Shown one piece after another: positions 7,584 to 16,359 of a DNA stretch of 64,000 bases. The notes below the pieces were generated by a model that was not told the origin of the DNA, searched no databases, and was given only the letters and a program-made list of their open reading frames with translations. The stretch comes from an uncultured Tropicimonas sp. (GTDB lineage Bacteria; Pseudomonadota; Alphaproteobacteria; Rhodobacterales; Rhodobacteraceae), in contig CANMIP010000012.1 of assembly GCA_947497945.1 (NCBI GenBank), positions 1 to 64,000 of the forward strand. The letters are read 5' to 3'. The first letter of the stretch is position 1. Each line of letters opens with the position of its first letter. The position numbers and the translations under genes are program-made.

Positions 7584-8756
7584 ATGAAACGGGTCTGGAA
7601 TTGGCTGAGGACACCCTCCGGGGTGCTGTCGAGCGGCTTTCTGCTCTTCATCGGCGGGCTTCTGGTGGCGATTCTGCTCGTGGGCGGGCATTCTGCCTTG
7701 AAGGCAACCGAGACCACGGAGTTCTGTGTCTCCTGTCACGATCTCGCGCCCGCCTATGAGGAGTACAAGCTCTCGGCGCACTATTCCAACGCCTCCGGGG
7801 TTCAGGCTGGCTGCCCCGATTGCCACGTTCCGAAGGCCTTTGTGCCCTGGGTGGCAGATCACTACCGGGCAATCGGCGAGGCATACAGTTCGTGGACAGG
7901 AAAGATCGACACGCCGGAGAAATACGAGACGCACCGGCTCGAGATGGCGGAGCGTGTCTGGGACGAGATGAAATCCAGCGACTCGCGCGAATGCCGCTCC
8001 TGCCATGTCGACCACGCGATGGATTTCGAGAAACAGACCCCGGAAGCAGCCAAGTCGATGCAAGCCGGCTTCGCGAATGGTGATACCTGCATCGATTGCC
8101 ACAAGGGGATCGCCCACAAGCTGCCGGACATGTCGCAAGGCTACAAGAAGACATTCGAGGACCTGACGGCCAGGGCCGTCGATCAGGGAGCAAAGGCGGA
8201 CGAGCTCTACGTGCTCAGGACCAAGCCGCATTATGGCAGCGCAGAAGATGCGAAGGCTGGCGACAGCGCCTCCGGTCAGATCCTGGCCGCGTCCCATCTG
8301 ACAGTTCTGGAACGCGACGGTGAAACCCTGAAAGTGCGGGTTGATGGCTGGCAGCAGGATGGCGTTGACAAGGTGATCTACGAATTGCGCGGGCATCGGA
8401 TCTTCACCGCGACCGCGAAGAAGAGTGCCGTCGAGCGCATCGAACGGCACGCAACCGAAACCGATCCGGATACCGATCTCGTCTGGCACAAGGTCAGCAT
8501 GGACGTCTGGGTGGACAAGACGGACCTGCTCGACAATCTCGACGACCTCTGGGCTTACGGCGCCGAGATGAACAACGCGAGTTGCGGGGTCTGTCACGGG
8601 GCGGTGCCCGCCGAACACCTGCTCGCCAACCAGTGGATCGGCACGCTCAAGGCGATGGAACGGTTCATCGCCCTCGACAAGGAACAGTACCGGTTCCTGC
8701 AGAAATACCTGCAAATGCATGCCAGCGACACTGGCGGCGCAGGCGCGGGTCACTGA
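7584..8756 (+). CDS. dorC: Membrane-anchored pentaheme cytochrome c (TorC/DorC)
   Basis: This 390-residue NapC/NirT-family cytochrome carries electrons from the quinol pool to the periplasmic reductase. A single N-terminal membrane anchor (residues about 17-38, SGFLLFIGGLLVAILLVGG) is followed by four CxxCH heme sites in the NapC-like domain (CVSCH, CPDCH, CRSCH, CIDCH) and one in the C-terminal domain (CGVCH). Total length and five hemes match TorC/DorC. ATG 7584 has AGGAGG eight bases upstream. The reductase gene follows after a 286-base gap that contains its own copy of the operator-like motif, so the reductase may also be expressed separately. In Rhodobacter a dorD chaperone gene sits between C and A; it is absent here. 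Confidence 0.93.
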   Translation: MKRVWNWLRTPSGVLSSGFLLFIGGLLVAILLVGGHSALKATETTEFCVSCHDLAPAYEEYKLSAHYSNASGVQAGCPDCHVPKAFVPWVADHYRAIGEAYSSWTGKIDTPEKYETHRLEMAERVWDEMKSSDSRECRSCHVDHAMDFEKQTPEAAKSMQAGFANGDTCIDCHKGIAHKLPDMSQGYKKTFEDLTARAVDQGAKADELYVLRTKPHYGSAEDAKAGDSASGQILAASHLTVLERDGETLKVRVDGWQQDGVDKVIYELRGHRIFTATAKKSAVERIERHATETDPDTDLVWHKVSMDVWVDKTDLLDNLDDLWAYGAEMNNASCGVCHGAVPAEHLLANQWIGTLKAMERFIALDKEQYRFLQKYLQMHASDTGGAGAGH

Positions 8757-8865
8757 CCGACCCAAGGGCGGCCCACTTGCAGCCAATGCAAGTGTCCGAC
8801 CGAAGCCGGCCGGCGGAGGCTCCCGCCGGCCGAACTGTCTTTCGAGAGGCGGCACGCGGCCGCGC

Positions 8866-8930
8866 CGTTTACAACCTGTTTGCAAAATTTTACAGCCGGT
8901 TCACCGCCTTCCGGAACCCTGTTTACAGCG
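8866..8930. promoter_or_regulatory. Repeated operator-like motifs before dorA
   Basis: CTGTTTGCAAAATTTTACAG then CCGGTTCA (8876-8903) matches the 7459-7486 element at most positions. A partial CCGTTTACAA starts at 8866 and CTGTTTACAGCG lies at 8919-8930. This gives three CTGTTT-type sites in 65 bases, as expected for cooperative response-regulator binding. It also suggests that dorA has its own promoter. Confidence 0.6.
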
Positions 8931-9042
8931 TCGCAATAGGCTTTGCGCATGCGCGCAGCGCTGGAGACGGACCGCCGGGTTCCAACGGAGGTCCATCGCC
9001 GCTGCGCCGGGAGAGATAAACCGTATCAGCGGAGGGCGGATC

Positions 9043-11502
9043 ATGTCCGGCAAAGACCATAGACAAATCTCAAGACGCAGCGTTCTGAAGGGCGCAACGG
9101 CACTTGGAGCGCTCGGGCTGCTGGCTCCATCGGCCTGGGTGAACCCGGCCCGCGCCGCCGTCGCGGATGGCGAAGTGCTGACGGGCTCGCATTGGGGGGC
9201 CTTCTACGCCAAGGTCGAAGGCGGCAAATGGGTGGATGTGCGCCCGTGGGAAAGCGATCCGCATCCCTCGCACCAGCTTCCGGGCATCATGGACTCCGTC
9301 ATGTCGCCGACGCGGATTCAATATCCGATGGTCCGCCGCGCCTTCCTCGAAGGCGGCCCCGGTGCCGCGCCCGAAACCCGCGGCATGAACGACTTCGTCC
9401 GTGTCAGCTGGGACGATGCGCTCGAACTGGTCTCCGGCGAGTTGAAGCGCGTGTCCGACACCTATGGTCCGACGGGCATTTTCGGCGGATCCTATGGCTG
9501 GAAAAGCTCGGGCAAGCTGCACAATTGCCAGAGCCTGATGCGGCGGATGCTGAATGTCGGCCTGAACGGATCCTTCGTGAACGCGAGCGGAGACTATTCC
9601 ACCGGCGCCAGCCAGATCATCATGCCGCATGTCATGGGCACGCTGGAAGTCTACGAGCAGCAGACCGTCTGGCCGGTGGTCGTGGAATCGACCGATGTTC
9701 TGGTCTTCTGGGGCGCGGACCCGGTCCGCACCAACCAGATCGGCTGGACCGTGGCCGACCATGATGGCTATGTCGGCCTCGAAGAGTTCAAGAAGACCGG
9801 CAAGAAGGTCATCTGCATCGATCCGTGGAAATCGCACACGGCGAAATTCTTCGATGCCGAATGGATCCCGATCCGGCCACATACCGACGTCGCAATGATG
9901 CTCGGCATTGCCCATACGCTTTACTCCGAAGAGCTGCATGACGTCGATTTCCTCGACGAATACACCTCCGGCTTCGACAAGTTCGTGCCTTACCTGATGG
10001 GCGAGACGGACAACACACCGAAGACCGCCGAATGGGCCTCCGAGATCTGTGAAGTGCCCGCCGAGCAGATCAAGGAACTGGCGCGCCTGTTCCAGTCCAA
10101 CCGCACGATGCTGTCGAGCGGCTGGTCGATCCAGCGGCAGCACCATGGCGAGCAATCGCACTGGATGCTGGTCACGCTGGCCTCGATGCTCGGCCAGATC
10201 GGCCTGCCGGGCGGTGGCTTCGGCCTCTCCTACCACTATGCCAATGGCGGCGCGCCCTCGGCCAATTCGATCGTGCTTCCGGGCATCAGCGACGGTGGCG
10301 GAGCTGTGGAAGGGGCTGCCTGGATGACCGATGCCGGCGCGGCGTCGATCCCGGTCTCCCGCGTTGCCGAAATGATCCTGAACCCCGGCAAGGAGTTCAA
10401 CTTCAACGGCAAGACCCAAACCTTCCCGGAAGTGAAGATGGTCTACTGGGTCGGCGGCAACCCCTTTGCCCACCATCCCAGCACGCAGGAGCTTATCGAA
10501 GGCTGGAAACGGCTCGAAACGGTTGTCGTGCAGGACTTCCAGTGGACGCCGACGGCGCGCATGGCCGATATCGTGTTGCCCGCGACCTCGTCCTACGAGC
10601 GCAACGACATCGAGAATGTCGGCGATTACTCGGCCCGCGCCATCGTGGCGATGAAGCAGGTGATCGAGCCAATGTACGAGGCCCGCAACGATTTCGACAT
10701 CTTCGCCGACCTTTCCGAGAAATTCGGCGCGCGGGACAAGTTCACCGAAGGCAAGGACGAGATGGCCTGGATCAAGGGCTTCTACGAGTCCGCCGCCGAA
10801 CAGGCACCGGCACGTGGCATCGAAGTGCCTGGCTTCGACGATTTCTGGGAGGCCGGGGTCATCGAGTTCGAGATCCCTGAAGCCAACAAGCAGTTCGTGC
10901 GCTACGCGGACTTCCGCGAAGATCCGCTGCTTGAACCACTCGGCACGCCGTCCGGCCTGATCGAGATCTTCTCGCGGAATATCGAGAAGATGGGCTATGA
11001 CGACTGCCCGCCGCATCCGATGTGGCTCGAGCCGATCGAACGGTTGGGAACCGGGTCGAAATTCCCGTTCCACCTCGACACCGCCCACCCGGACTCCCGC
11101 CTGCACTCGCAGCTCAACGGCACGAAACTGCGCGAGACCTACGCGGTCGCAGGACGTGAGCCTTGCCTGATCAACCCGGTCGATGCGGAATCGCGCGGGA
11201 TTGCCGATGGCGATATCGTACGGGTCTTTAACGATCGCGGCGCGATCCTCGCCGGTGCCATCGTCACCGACGAGATCCGTCCGAACGTGATCCGGATCTC
11301 CGAAGGCGGCTGGTACAGCCCGGCGGCCGGGGCCGAGGCGGGAACGCTCTGCGAATATGGCGATGTCAACATGCTGACGGTTGGCATCGGCACGTCCAGC
11401 CTTGCGCAAGGCAATTGCGGCCACACGGCGGTGGTGGATGTCGAGAAGTTCACCGGCGACGCGGGCGACCCGGTGGTCTTCACCACGCCGGCCGAAGGCT
11501 GA
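9043..11502 (+). CDS. dorA: Periplasmic DMSO/TMAO reductase (molybdoenzyme)
   Basis: The 819-residue precursor starts with a Tat signal (SRRSVLKG, residues 11-18, then a hydrophobic stretch ending near ARAA). It is a DMSO reductase-family enzyme with the bis-MGD molybdenum cofactor. The Mo-ligand Ser is Ser186 in GDYSTGAS. The GGSYGWKSSG segment has Tyr151, equivalent to Tyr114 of Rhodobacter DMSO reductase, next to the conserved Trp. E. coli-type TMAO reductases lack this Tyr, so activity on DMSO as well as TMAO is expected (inference). Further matches are MPHVMGTLEVYEQQT, SSGWSIQRQHHGEQSHWML and GGGFGLSYHYANGG. ATG 9043 follows GGAGGG. It takes electrons from the pentaheme cytochrome. Confidence 0.93.
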   Translation: MSGKDHRQISRRSVLKGATALGALGLLAPSAWVNPARAAVADGEVLTGSHWGAFYAKVEGGKWVDVRPWESDPHPSHQLPGIMDSVMSPTRIQYPMVRRAFLEGGPGAAPETRGMNDFVRVSWDDALELVSGELKRVSDTYGPTGIFGGSYGWKSSGKLHNCQSLMRRMLNVGLNGSFVNASGDYSTGASQIIMPHVMGTLEVYEQQTVWPVVVESTDVLVFWGADPVRTNQIGWTVADHDGYVGLEEFKKTGKKVICIDPWKSHTAKFFDAEWIPIRPHTDVAMMLGIAHTLYSEELHDVDFLDEYTSGFDKFVPYLMGETDNTPKTAEWASEICEVPAEQIKELARLFQSNRTMLSSGWSIQRQHHGEQSHWMLVTLASMLGQIGLPGGGFGLSYHYANGGAPSANSIVLPGISDGGGAVEGAAWMTDAGAASIPVSRVAEMILNPGKEFNFNGKTQTFPEVKMVYWVGGNPFAHHPSTQELIEGWKRLETVVVQDFQWTPTARMADIVLPATSSYERNDIENVGDYSARAIVAMKQVIEPMYEARNDFDIFADLSEKFGARDKFTEGKDEMAWIKGFYESAAEQAPARGIEVPGFDDFWEAGVIEFEIPEANKQFVRYADFREDPLLEPLGTPSGLIEIFSRNIEKMGYDDCPPHPMWLEPIERLGTGSKFPFHLDTAHPDSRLHSQLNGTKLRETYAVAGREPCLINPVDAESRGIADGDIVRVFNDRGAILAGAIVTDEIRPNVIRISEGGWYSPAAGAEAGTLCEYGDVNMLTVGIGTSSLAQGNCGHTAVVDVEKFTGDAGDPVVFTTPAEG

Positions 11503-11512
11503 CATGAAAAAT

Positions 11513-11538
11513 GGCGAGGGCCTTCATCGGCCCTCGCC
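11513..11538. terminator. Perfect intergenic hairpin after dorA
   Basis: GGCGAGGGCC (11513-11522) pairs over 10 bp with GGCCCTCGCC (11529-11538) around TTCATC. There is no T-run on the plus strand side, but a run of A precedes it. It may therefore act as an mRNA-stabilising or partial-termination element that lowers expression of the two downstream genes. Confidence 0.6.
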
Positions 11539-11553
11539 AACAAGGCGAAAGGC

Positions 11554-12240
11554 ATGAACACGCTTCTGCAATTGGCAACCTCCCCGGGCTTGGTCGCGTT
11601 TCGGCGCGGCCTTGCCTCGATTGCGTTCACTGTGCTTCTGGGAGGGTCCACGGCTATCGCCGACCCTCTCTTTGCGTCCTCTTCAATCGCACTGACGGCA
11701 TCGCCCGCAGAGACCGGTCAGGCCCTCGGCACGGTTGCTGTCGCCGCCAGGATGAAACGCCTGGAAACCCTCGACGGGTTTCATCGCGTAGCGCTGGAAG
11801 GATGGGCGCGCGCCGGGGCAGACCGTGTGCTTTTTGCGCTGCCCGGAAAGCGCATCCTGGTGGCGCAAATCTCAAAGAACCACCTCCAGGCGCTTGAACA
11901 GACGGGAGAAACCGTCGATCCGGATACCGGGATCGCCTGGAACCGGATGAGGATCGAAGGCTGGATCCCCCAGGCGGCGACGGCGCCGGAGCTTGACCCG
12001 CTCTGGACCGCGGCCTGGGACCTCTTCGCAAAACGCTGCACTGTTTGCCATCAACGCCGTGTGCCCGAGCACTACACCGCCAACCAGTGGCGGAGCCTGG
12101 TCAAGGTCATGGGGCCGCGCACCGGGCTGCCCAAGGCCGACCAGATGCTCATTCTTGCCTTCCTCCAGCACCATGCCAGCGATACCATCGACCAGGGTTC
12201 GGATGTCGGCGACGGCCTCGACACGAACACGGGGAGATAG
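11554..12240 (+). CDS. Periplasmic monoheme cytochrome c, TorC C-terminal-like
   Basis: The 228-residue product has an N-terminal export signal (residues about 15-38) and one heme site (CTVCH). Residues about 60-220 resemble the C-terminal domain of TorC/DorC. Both share a VDPDTG- or TDPDTD-type segment, LDxLW, CxxCH, then a TANQW or LANQW stretch and a closing MHASD or HHASD. The multiheme NapC-like part and the membrane anchor are absent. It lies in the dor operon between dorA and the hybrid kinase, three bases before the kinase start. The isolated domain may be a soluble electron carrier to DorA or a periplasmic signal component. In E. coli the C-terminal domain of TorC contacts both TorA and TorS (established). 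The start ATG 11554 has only a weak ribosome binding site. Confidence 0.75.
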   Translation: MNTLLQLATSPGLVAFRRGLASIAFTVLLGGSTAIADPLFASSSIALTASPAETGQALGTVAVAARMKRLETLDGFHRVALEGWARAGADRVLFALPGKRILVAQISKNHLQALEQTGETVDPDTGIAWNRMRIEGWIPQAATAPELDPLWTAAWDLFAKRCTVCHQRRVPEHYTANQWRSLVKVMGPRTGLPKADQMLILAFLQHHASDTIDQGSDVGDGLDTNTGR

Positions 12241-12243
12241 CGC

Positions 12244-14598
12244 ATGAAAACACTCGAAGCCCTGATCGTGGACAACGAGGACTGGCTGGTCGACAGGGTC
12301 GTCTACTACGCGGTCGACCAGGGGTATTCCGAGTACACATCGACACTGCGGGAAGCCTGGCGTGCCTCGATCTGCGGCCTGTCGGATCCCATCCTCGATG
12401 CCATCACCACCGCCGACGCGACCTCGAAGCCCAACGCGGGGTTCGGTCGTGCCCGGGAAGCCATCGTGGCCTTTGGTGTGGATCAGGCGCTCAAACATCG
12501 CGCGCGCGGTGTCCAGTTGACGGGTTTTCTCGGGCTGCTGAAGTTCTACCGGCGGGCCTATCTTGACCTGATCGACGAGAACGAGATGCCCGAAAAGGAT
12601 GCCCGGCGCCTGCGCGGCTATCTTCTGGACTTCTTCGACCAGGTCGAGATCGGCCTGTGCGGCGAATGGAACTCGGCCTCAAATGCCGATCGCTTGCGCG
12701 ACCTCCAGGACCAGACCCGGAGCCTGACAAACGAGAAGAACAAGTACCTGACGATTTTCGAGAGCATCCGGGAGCCGGTCATCCTGCTCGATGCACATCA
12801 TCATCCCACCCATCTCAACCACGCCGCCCACCGGCTGTTCTGTGGCGAAGTCGCTCCGGGCGCGTCCTATTACGGCGCCTCGAACAGCCCACTTCTGAAC
12901 GCCCAGATCACCGCAATGCTCGAAGGCGCTTCCGAAGGCGGCTACGATGCGGTGGTCGAAACGCTCGCGGGACCGCGCGAGTTCAACGTCAACACCCAGA
13001 AGATGCTGGATGTCAGCCACAAGTTCGACGGTACGGTCATCATCCTGAACGATGTCTCGGAATACAAACTGGCATTGCGCCGGGCCGAAGCCGCCGACCA
13101 CGCCAAATCGACCTTCCTGGCGACGATGAGCCACGAGATCCGCACGCCGATTGCCGGTGTGCTCGGGCTTGCGCGTCTGCTCAGGGATACCGGGCTTTCA
13201 ACCGATCAGTCCCGTCACGTGGACGGTATTCTGTCCTCGGGAGAGCTGCTTGCCGGGGTGGTCGGCAACATCCTCGATTTCTCGCAGGGCGAAGTCGGAG
13301 GACGGACGCCCCTACCCGAGAATTACGACGTTGCGGAACTGGTACGCCAGGTATTCATGGTGGTGGATCGGCCGGCGGCCGAGAAACAGCTTCGACTGGT
13401 GACGGAGATCGCCCCTGACATGCCGCTGCAACTGCGCGGCGATTCCACCATGATACGGCAGGTGTTGCTCAACCTGGTCCACAATGCCGTCAAGTTCACC
13501 GAAGAGGGCGAGATTATCGTCCGCGTTGCGCCGCGGCAGCGGGCCGGCGACGATCATCGCGTGCGCTTTGAAGTGATCGACACTGGCGTCGGCCTTCCGG
13601 ACGGCCCGAGCGCCTGGTTGTTCGATCCCTTCACCCAGCATGACCCCGGCGGGGACTCGTTGAAAGGAGGGGTCGGGCTTGGCCTTGCGATCTGCCAAAA
13701 CATCGTTTCGTCCCTTGGCGGCGAGATCCGGTGCTGCGCCAATCGCTCGGGCGGCAGCGTGTTCCAGGTGGATATCCCGTTGGAACTGGCCGTTTCGGTC
13801 GTCGAACAGGCCGCGCCCCAATGCCACCCCGTCGGGGCAAGGGTTCTCGTCGTGGATGACGACGAGGTCAACCGGTCCGTGGCCGAGGGGTTCCTCGAGA
13901 AACTCGGCCATCTCGCAACATCGGTTTCCTCTGCGGCGGATGCCCTCGAACAGCTCCGGTCCGAACCGTTCGACCTCGTGCTCAGTGACAACCGGATGCC
14001 GGGCGTGACCGGGCTGGAACTGCTGACGCAGATCCGTTCGTTGCGGATCGGCTCCAATGGAACGGTTCCCGTTGTTATTGTCACGGCATCGGTTGCAGAT
14101 GTGAAAGCGCGCGCATCTGGCGGGCTGGCACCGGACGGCGTGCTCGGCAAGCCATATGACATAGAGGATCTGTCACGAGAAATCCGCGGCCTGTTGCCCG
14201 ACCATGGACCGGCGGACGTGCCCGGGATGGCTCCCGGAAAATCGACAGTGCCCACGGCGGACAACGATCTCGCCACACTCAGGGAGCACATGTCCCAGCT
14301 CGGCCCGGAACGAGGCCGGCGGATCATTGAGGCTTTCACCGCATCCGCTCCGGCTCGTATCCAGGTCTTGCACGCAGGTGTTGCCACCAATGACTGGCAG
14401 GCGGTCTCCTCTGCCGCACATGCTCTTGCCGGCGCCTCTGGAATCCTTGGATTGAACGAGATATCGAAGTCGGCCCGCGAGATAGAAGCCCGAGCCGACA
14501 ATGGCGATGAAACCCTGTCCCCGGAAGATGTCTCGCGCCTCGAGCACCAACTCCTCGATGTCCAAAGCAAACTTGTCGAGCTGTCTGCAAGGGAATGA
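12244..14598 (+). CDS. Cytoplasmic hybrid histidine kinase (RsbRD_N-PAS-HisKA-HATPase-REC-HPt)
   Basis: This 784-residue phosphorelay kinase has an N-terminal helical domain like the RsbRD/globin-fold sensor module (residues about 5-140), a PAS-like segment (about 165-275), a HisKA domain with His297 in MSHEIRTPI, an HATPase domain (NLVHNAVKFTEEG, DTGVGLPDG, GGVGLGLAIC), a receiver with Asp582 in LSDNRMPG, and a C-terminal HPt domain with His726 in AAHALAGASG. The phosphorelay layout equals that of TorS, but there is no membrane segment or periplasmic sensor domain and no torT neighbour. It therefore senses something inside the cell. It sits at the end of the dor operon and is the obvious partner of the regulator at 6724-7434. 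Confidence 0.85.
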   Translation: MKTLEALIVDNEDWLVDRVVYYAVDQGYSEYTSTLREAWRASICGLSDPILDAITTADATSKPNAGFGRAREAIVAFGVDQALKHRARGVQLTGFLGLLKFYRRAYLDLIDENEMPEKDARRLRGYLLDFFDQVEIGLCGEWNSASNADRLRDLQDQTRSLTNEKNKYLTIFESIREPVILLDAHHHPTHLNHAAHRLFCGEVAPGASYYGASNSPLLNAQITAMLEGASEGGYDAVVETLAGPREFNVNTQKMLDVSHKFDGTVIILNDVSEYKLALRRAEAADHAKSTFLATMSHEIRTPIAGVLGLARLLRDTGLSTDQSRHVDGILSSGELLAGVVGNILDFSQGEVGGRTPLPENYDVAELVRQVFMVVDRPAAEKQLRLVTEIAPDMPLQLRGDSTMIRQVLLNLVHNAVKFTEEGEIIVRVAPRQRAGDDHRVRFEVIDTGVGLPDGPSAWLFDPFTQHDPGGDSLKGGVGLGLAICQNIVSSLGGEIRCCANRSGGSVFQVDIPLELAVSVVEQAAPQCHPVGARVLVVDDDEVNRSVAEGFLEKLGHLATSVSSAADALEQLRSEPFDLVLSDNRMPGVTGLELLTQIRSLRIGSNGTVPVVIVTASVADVKARASGGLAPDGVLGKPYDIEDLSREIRGLLPDHGPADVPGMAPGKSTVPTADNDLATLREHMSQLGPERGRRIIEAFTASAPARIQVLHAGVATNDWQAVSSAAHALAGASGILGLNEISKSAREIEARADNGDETLSPEDVSRLEHQLLDVQSKLVELSARE

Positions 14599-14655
14599 CG
14601 GGCGCTACCCTGACAACGGACACACACGCCGGAAAGACTCATGTGCATGACAAGC

Positions 14656-14748
14656 TTTCGACCCACGGTGGCTGAGACGTTGCGCCAGAACACGGCGTGA
14701 ATACTGCCAGACCGCTTGGGCCACGATATGAGGAATTTCAAAGATGCG
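14656..14748 (-). pseudogene. IS6-family transposase N-terminal scrap
   Basis: The reverse strand encodes FEIPHIVAQAVWQYSRRVLA, which resembles the conserved N-terminus of IS6/IS240 transposases (pattern FPxxIIxxAVWLYxRFxLS). Only about 30 residues can be recognised and the surroundings are out of pattern. The remaining sequence of the gap 14599-15402 shows no supported gene. Confidence 0.45.
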
Positions 14749-15402
14749 GAGAACATCACCAGAGGATTTGACCACGCGGCCATAATCGCTTGGTTGTCGC
14801 CCGATACTGCTTGCCAAGGCTTCGAGTGACGCTGTTTCCGGGGAGAATAGCGCGTCACCGGACATTGGGATGCCAACGCGGAGATCGATCTTCAAGCTGT
14901 GGCGCAGGTCAATGTCGCGCACCTCGCCGCCCTCACCGACAAAGGCCCCCTCGCCTACCTTGGCGAGCGCGCGGTTGATGGCGTTACACTCGACGTGCCA
15001 GCGCGCGAGGCAAGACAGCGGGTTCCATGATCCGCAAGCGCCCCGACACAAAGGGTCGGCAGAGACGCCAAACAGGCAACGGCGGAAACCTTCCACGGGA
15101 AACCTGGGTGGCAGAGCAGCCCAATCACCCCACAAGCGCGGTTTCGGGAATGCCCTGCAAATGCGCGCCTCTCGGCGGCGCAATTCATCCGGTCGCCCCC
15201 CCCTGCCCTCGCCTTTGAACAGGAACGGGTTTTGCCAACCCCTGCTCCGCCTTCTGTGATGTGCGCAGATGCGCAGAACCCTCGGGTTTGCGGCAGTTTT
15301 ACCCCTCGAAGCGCAGACCTATCTGTTTCTCATCGAAGGCGCAGACAGCGTCGCCACCCAAAACCGCATCAACGACCAAACGCATCAAGAAGGACCATCC
15401 TC

Positions 15403-15849
15403 ATGAACCGCATCGCCCTGACCACCGCTCTCCTGCTCTCGCTCTCCGCTCCGGCTTTCGCCTCCGACCAACTCGCCAAGCAGTTGAATGTCGAGCCGGG
15501 CGTTTACACCACCGCCGAGCTTGTCTCCCTGCGCAACGCGCTTGAAAGCGACGATCGCGCCGCCGCCAATGCCATCCTCTCCAATCCCGGTGGCTTCGGC
15601 AGCGTCGACGCCGAAACGGTTCGCGAGATCGCCCTGCGCAGCGCCGAACAGGATCACGAGCAGGCTGCCGCCAATTACCTCCGCAACGGTGGGGAGATCG
15701 GCAATTTCACAGTTTCCACCAAGAGCGGTGTCTCCGCCGGACATGCCCAGCTCGCCGAGTCCCTCGGTGTTGATGCGGCCGACTACTCGCTGGCCGAGTT
15801 GGTCAAGCTGAAGTCCGTGCAGTCCTCGGAGAACGGTCGCGACAGCTGA
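15403..15849 (+). CDS. Small exported protein with duplicated LAxxLGV..YTxAELV motif
   Basis: ATG 15403 begins a 148-residue protein with a Sec signal peptide (MNRIALTTALLLSLSAPAFA). The mature protein holds two copies of a short motif: LAKQLNVEPGVYTTAELVSL (about residues 25-44) and LAESLGVDAADYSLAELVKL (about 113-132). They are separated by an Ala/Glu-rich helical middle. The function is unknown. The duplicated motif points to a small repeat domain. A weak AAGGA ribosome binding site precedes the start and a hairpin follows the stop. Transposase scraps lie on both sides. Confidence 0.75.
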   Translation: MNRIALTTALLLSLSAPAFASDQLAKQLNVEPGVYTTAELVSLRNALESDDRAAANAILSNPGGFGSVDAETVREIALRSAEQDHEQAAANYLRNGGEIGNFTVSTKSGVSAGHAQLAESLGVDAADYSLAELVKLKSVQSSENGRDS

Positions 15850-15880
15850 CCCTTTCCAAAAGACAGGAACCGCTCAAAGG

Positions 15881-15905
15881 CCCGTCCCCAAAAGGGGCGG
15901 GTCAT
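15881..15905 (+). terminator. Hairpin terminator
   Basis: CCCGTCCCC and GGGGCGGG pair around AAAA, with a bulged T, and are followed by TCATTTG. It lies about 30 bases after the exported-protein stop. The tail is weak. Confidence 0.5.
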
Positions 15906-16066
15906 TTGCATTCAAGACCCTTGATTTGAAGGGACCCGAAACCCTGAAGTGACGAGCGAGGGCTACGGTCCTTGAGCTCTCGATCTTGCCAAGCGCCGCG
16001 TCAGGTTGCCCGTTCTCGGTCGAACAGGGTCGCAGGGTTCTGGTTTCAGGGAAAGAGGTCGTCGCC

Positions 16067-16219
16067 CTATCCTGCCAAAAGGTCGAACGCATCATCTCTT
16101 GCGTGGCGACAGGACTTGGCAGACAGGTGATGGCGTTTCGGGCAGAACCATGCGACGGTCTGGTCGTGCAAAGATAAGAACTGCTGTGCCGATCCAGGCG
16201 ACTGGAAACGCCCCCGGCT
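16067..16219 (-). pseudogene. IS6-family transposase C-terminal remnant
   Basis: The reverse strand encodes GRFQSPGSAQQFLSLHDQTV followed by a C-terminal part with KRHHLSAKS and ARDDAF. This matches the end of IS6-family transposases (pattern RFKSxGxAQRFLSxHxxVxNxFxxxRHxLxxxxxRxxRxxAF). The DDE catalytic core is missing. The remainder of 15906-16359 shows no other gene. It appears to be an old, deleted insertion. Confidence 0.6.
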
Positions 16220-16359
16220 TTTTCCGCGCCGCCAGATGTTCCCATGGAAAGCTGCCGCACGGTCGATCATCACCATCCAGCCCCGCGGGGCTGGCGACAT
16301 CGGATGGCGTTGGGTGACGCATGAAGAAATCGACGCCTGCACGGCAGTTTCAGTCGGCA

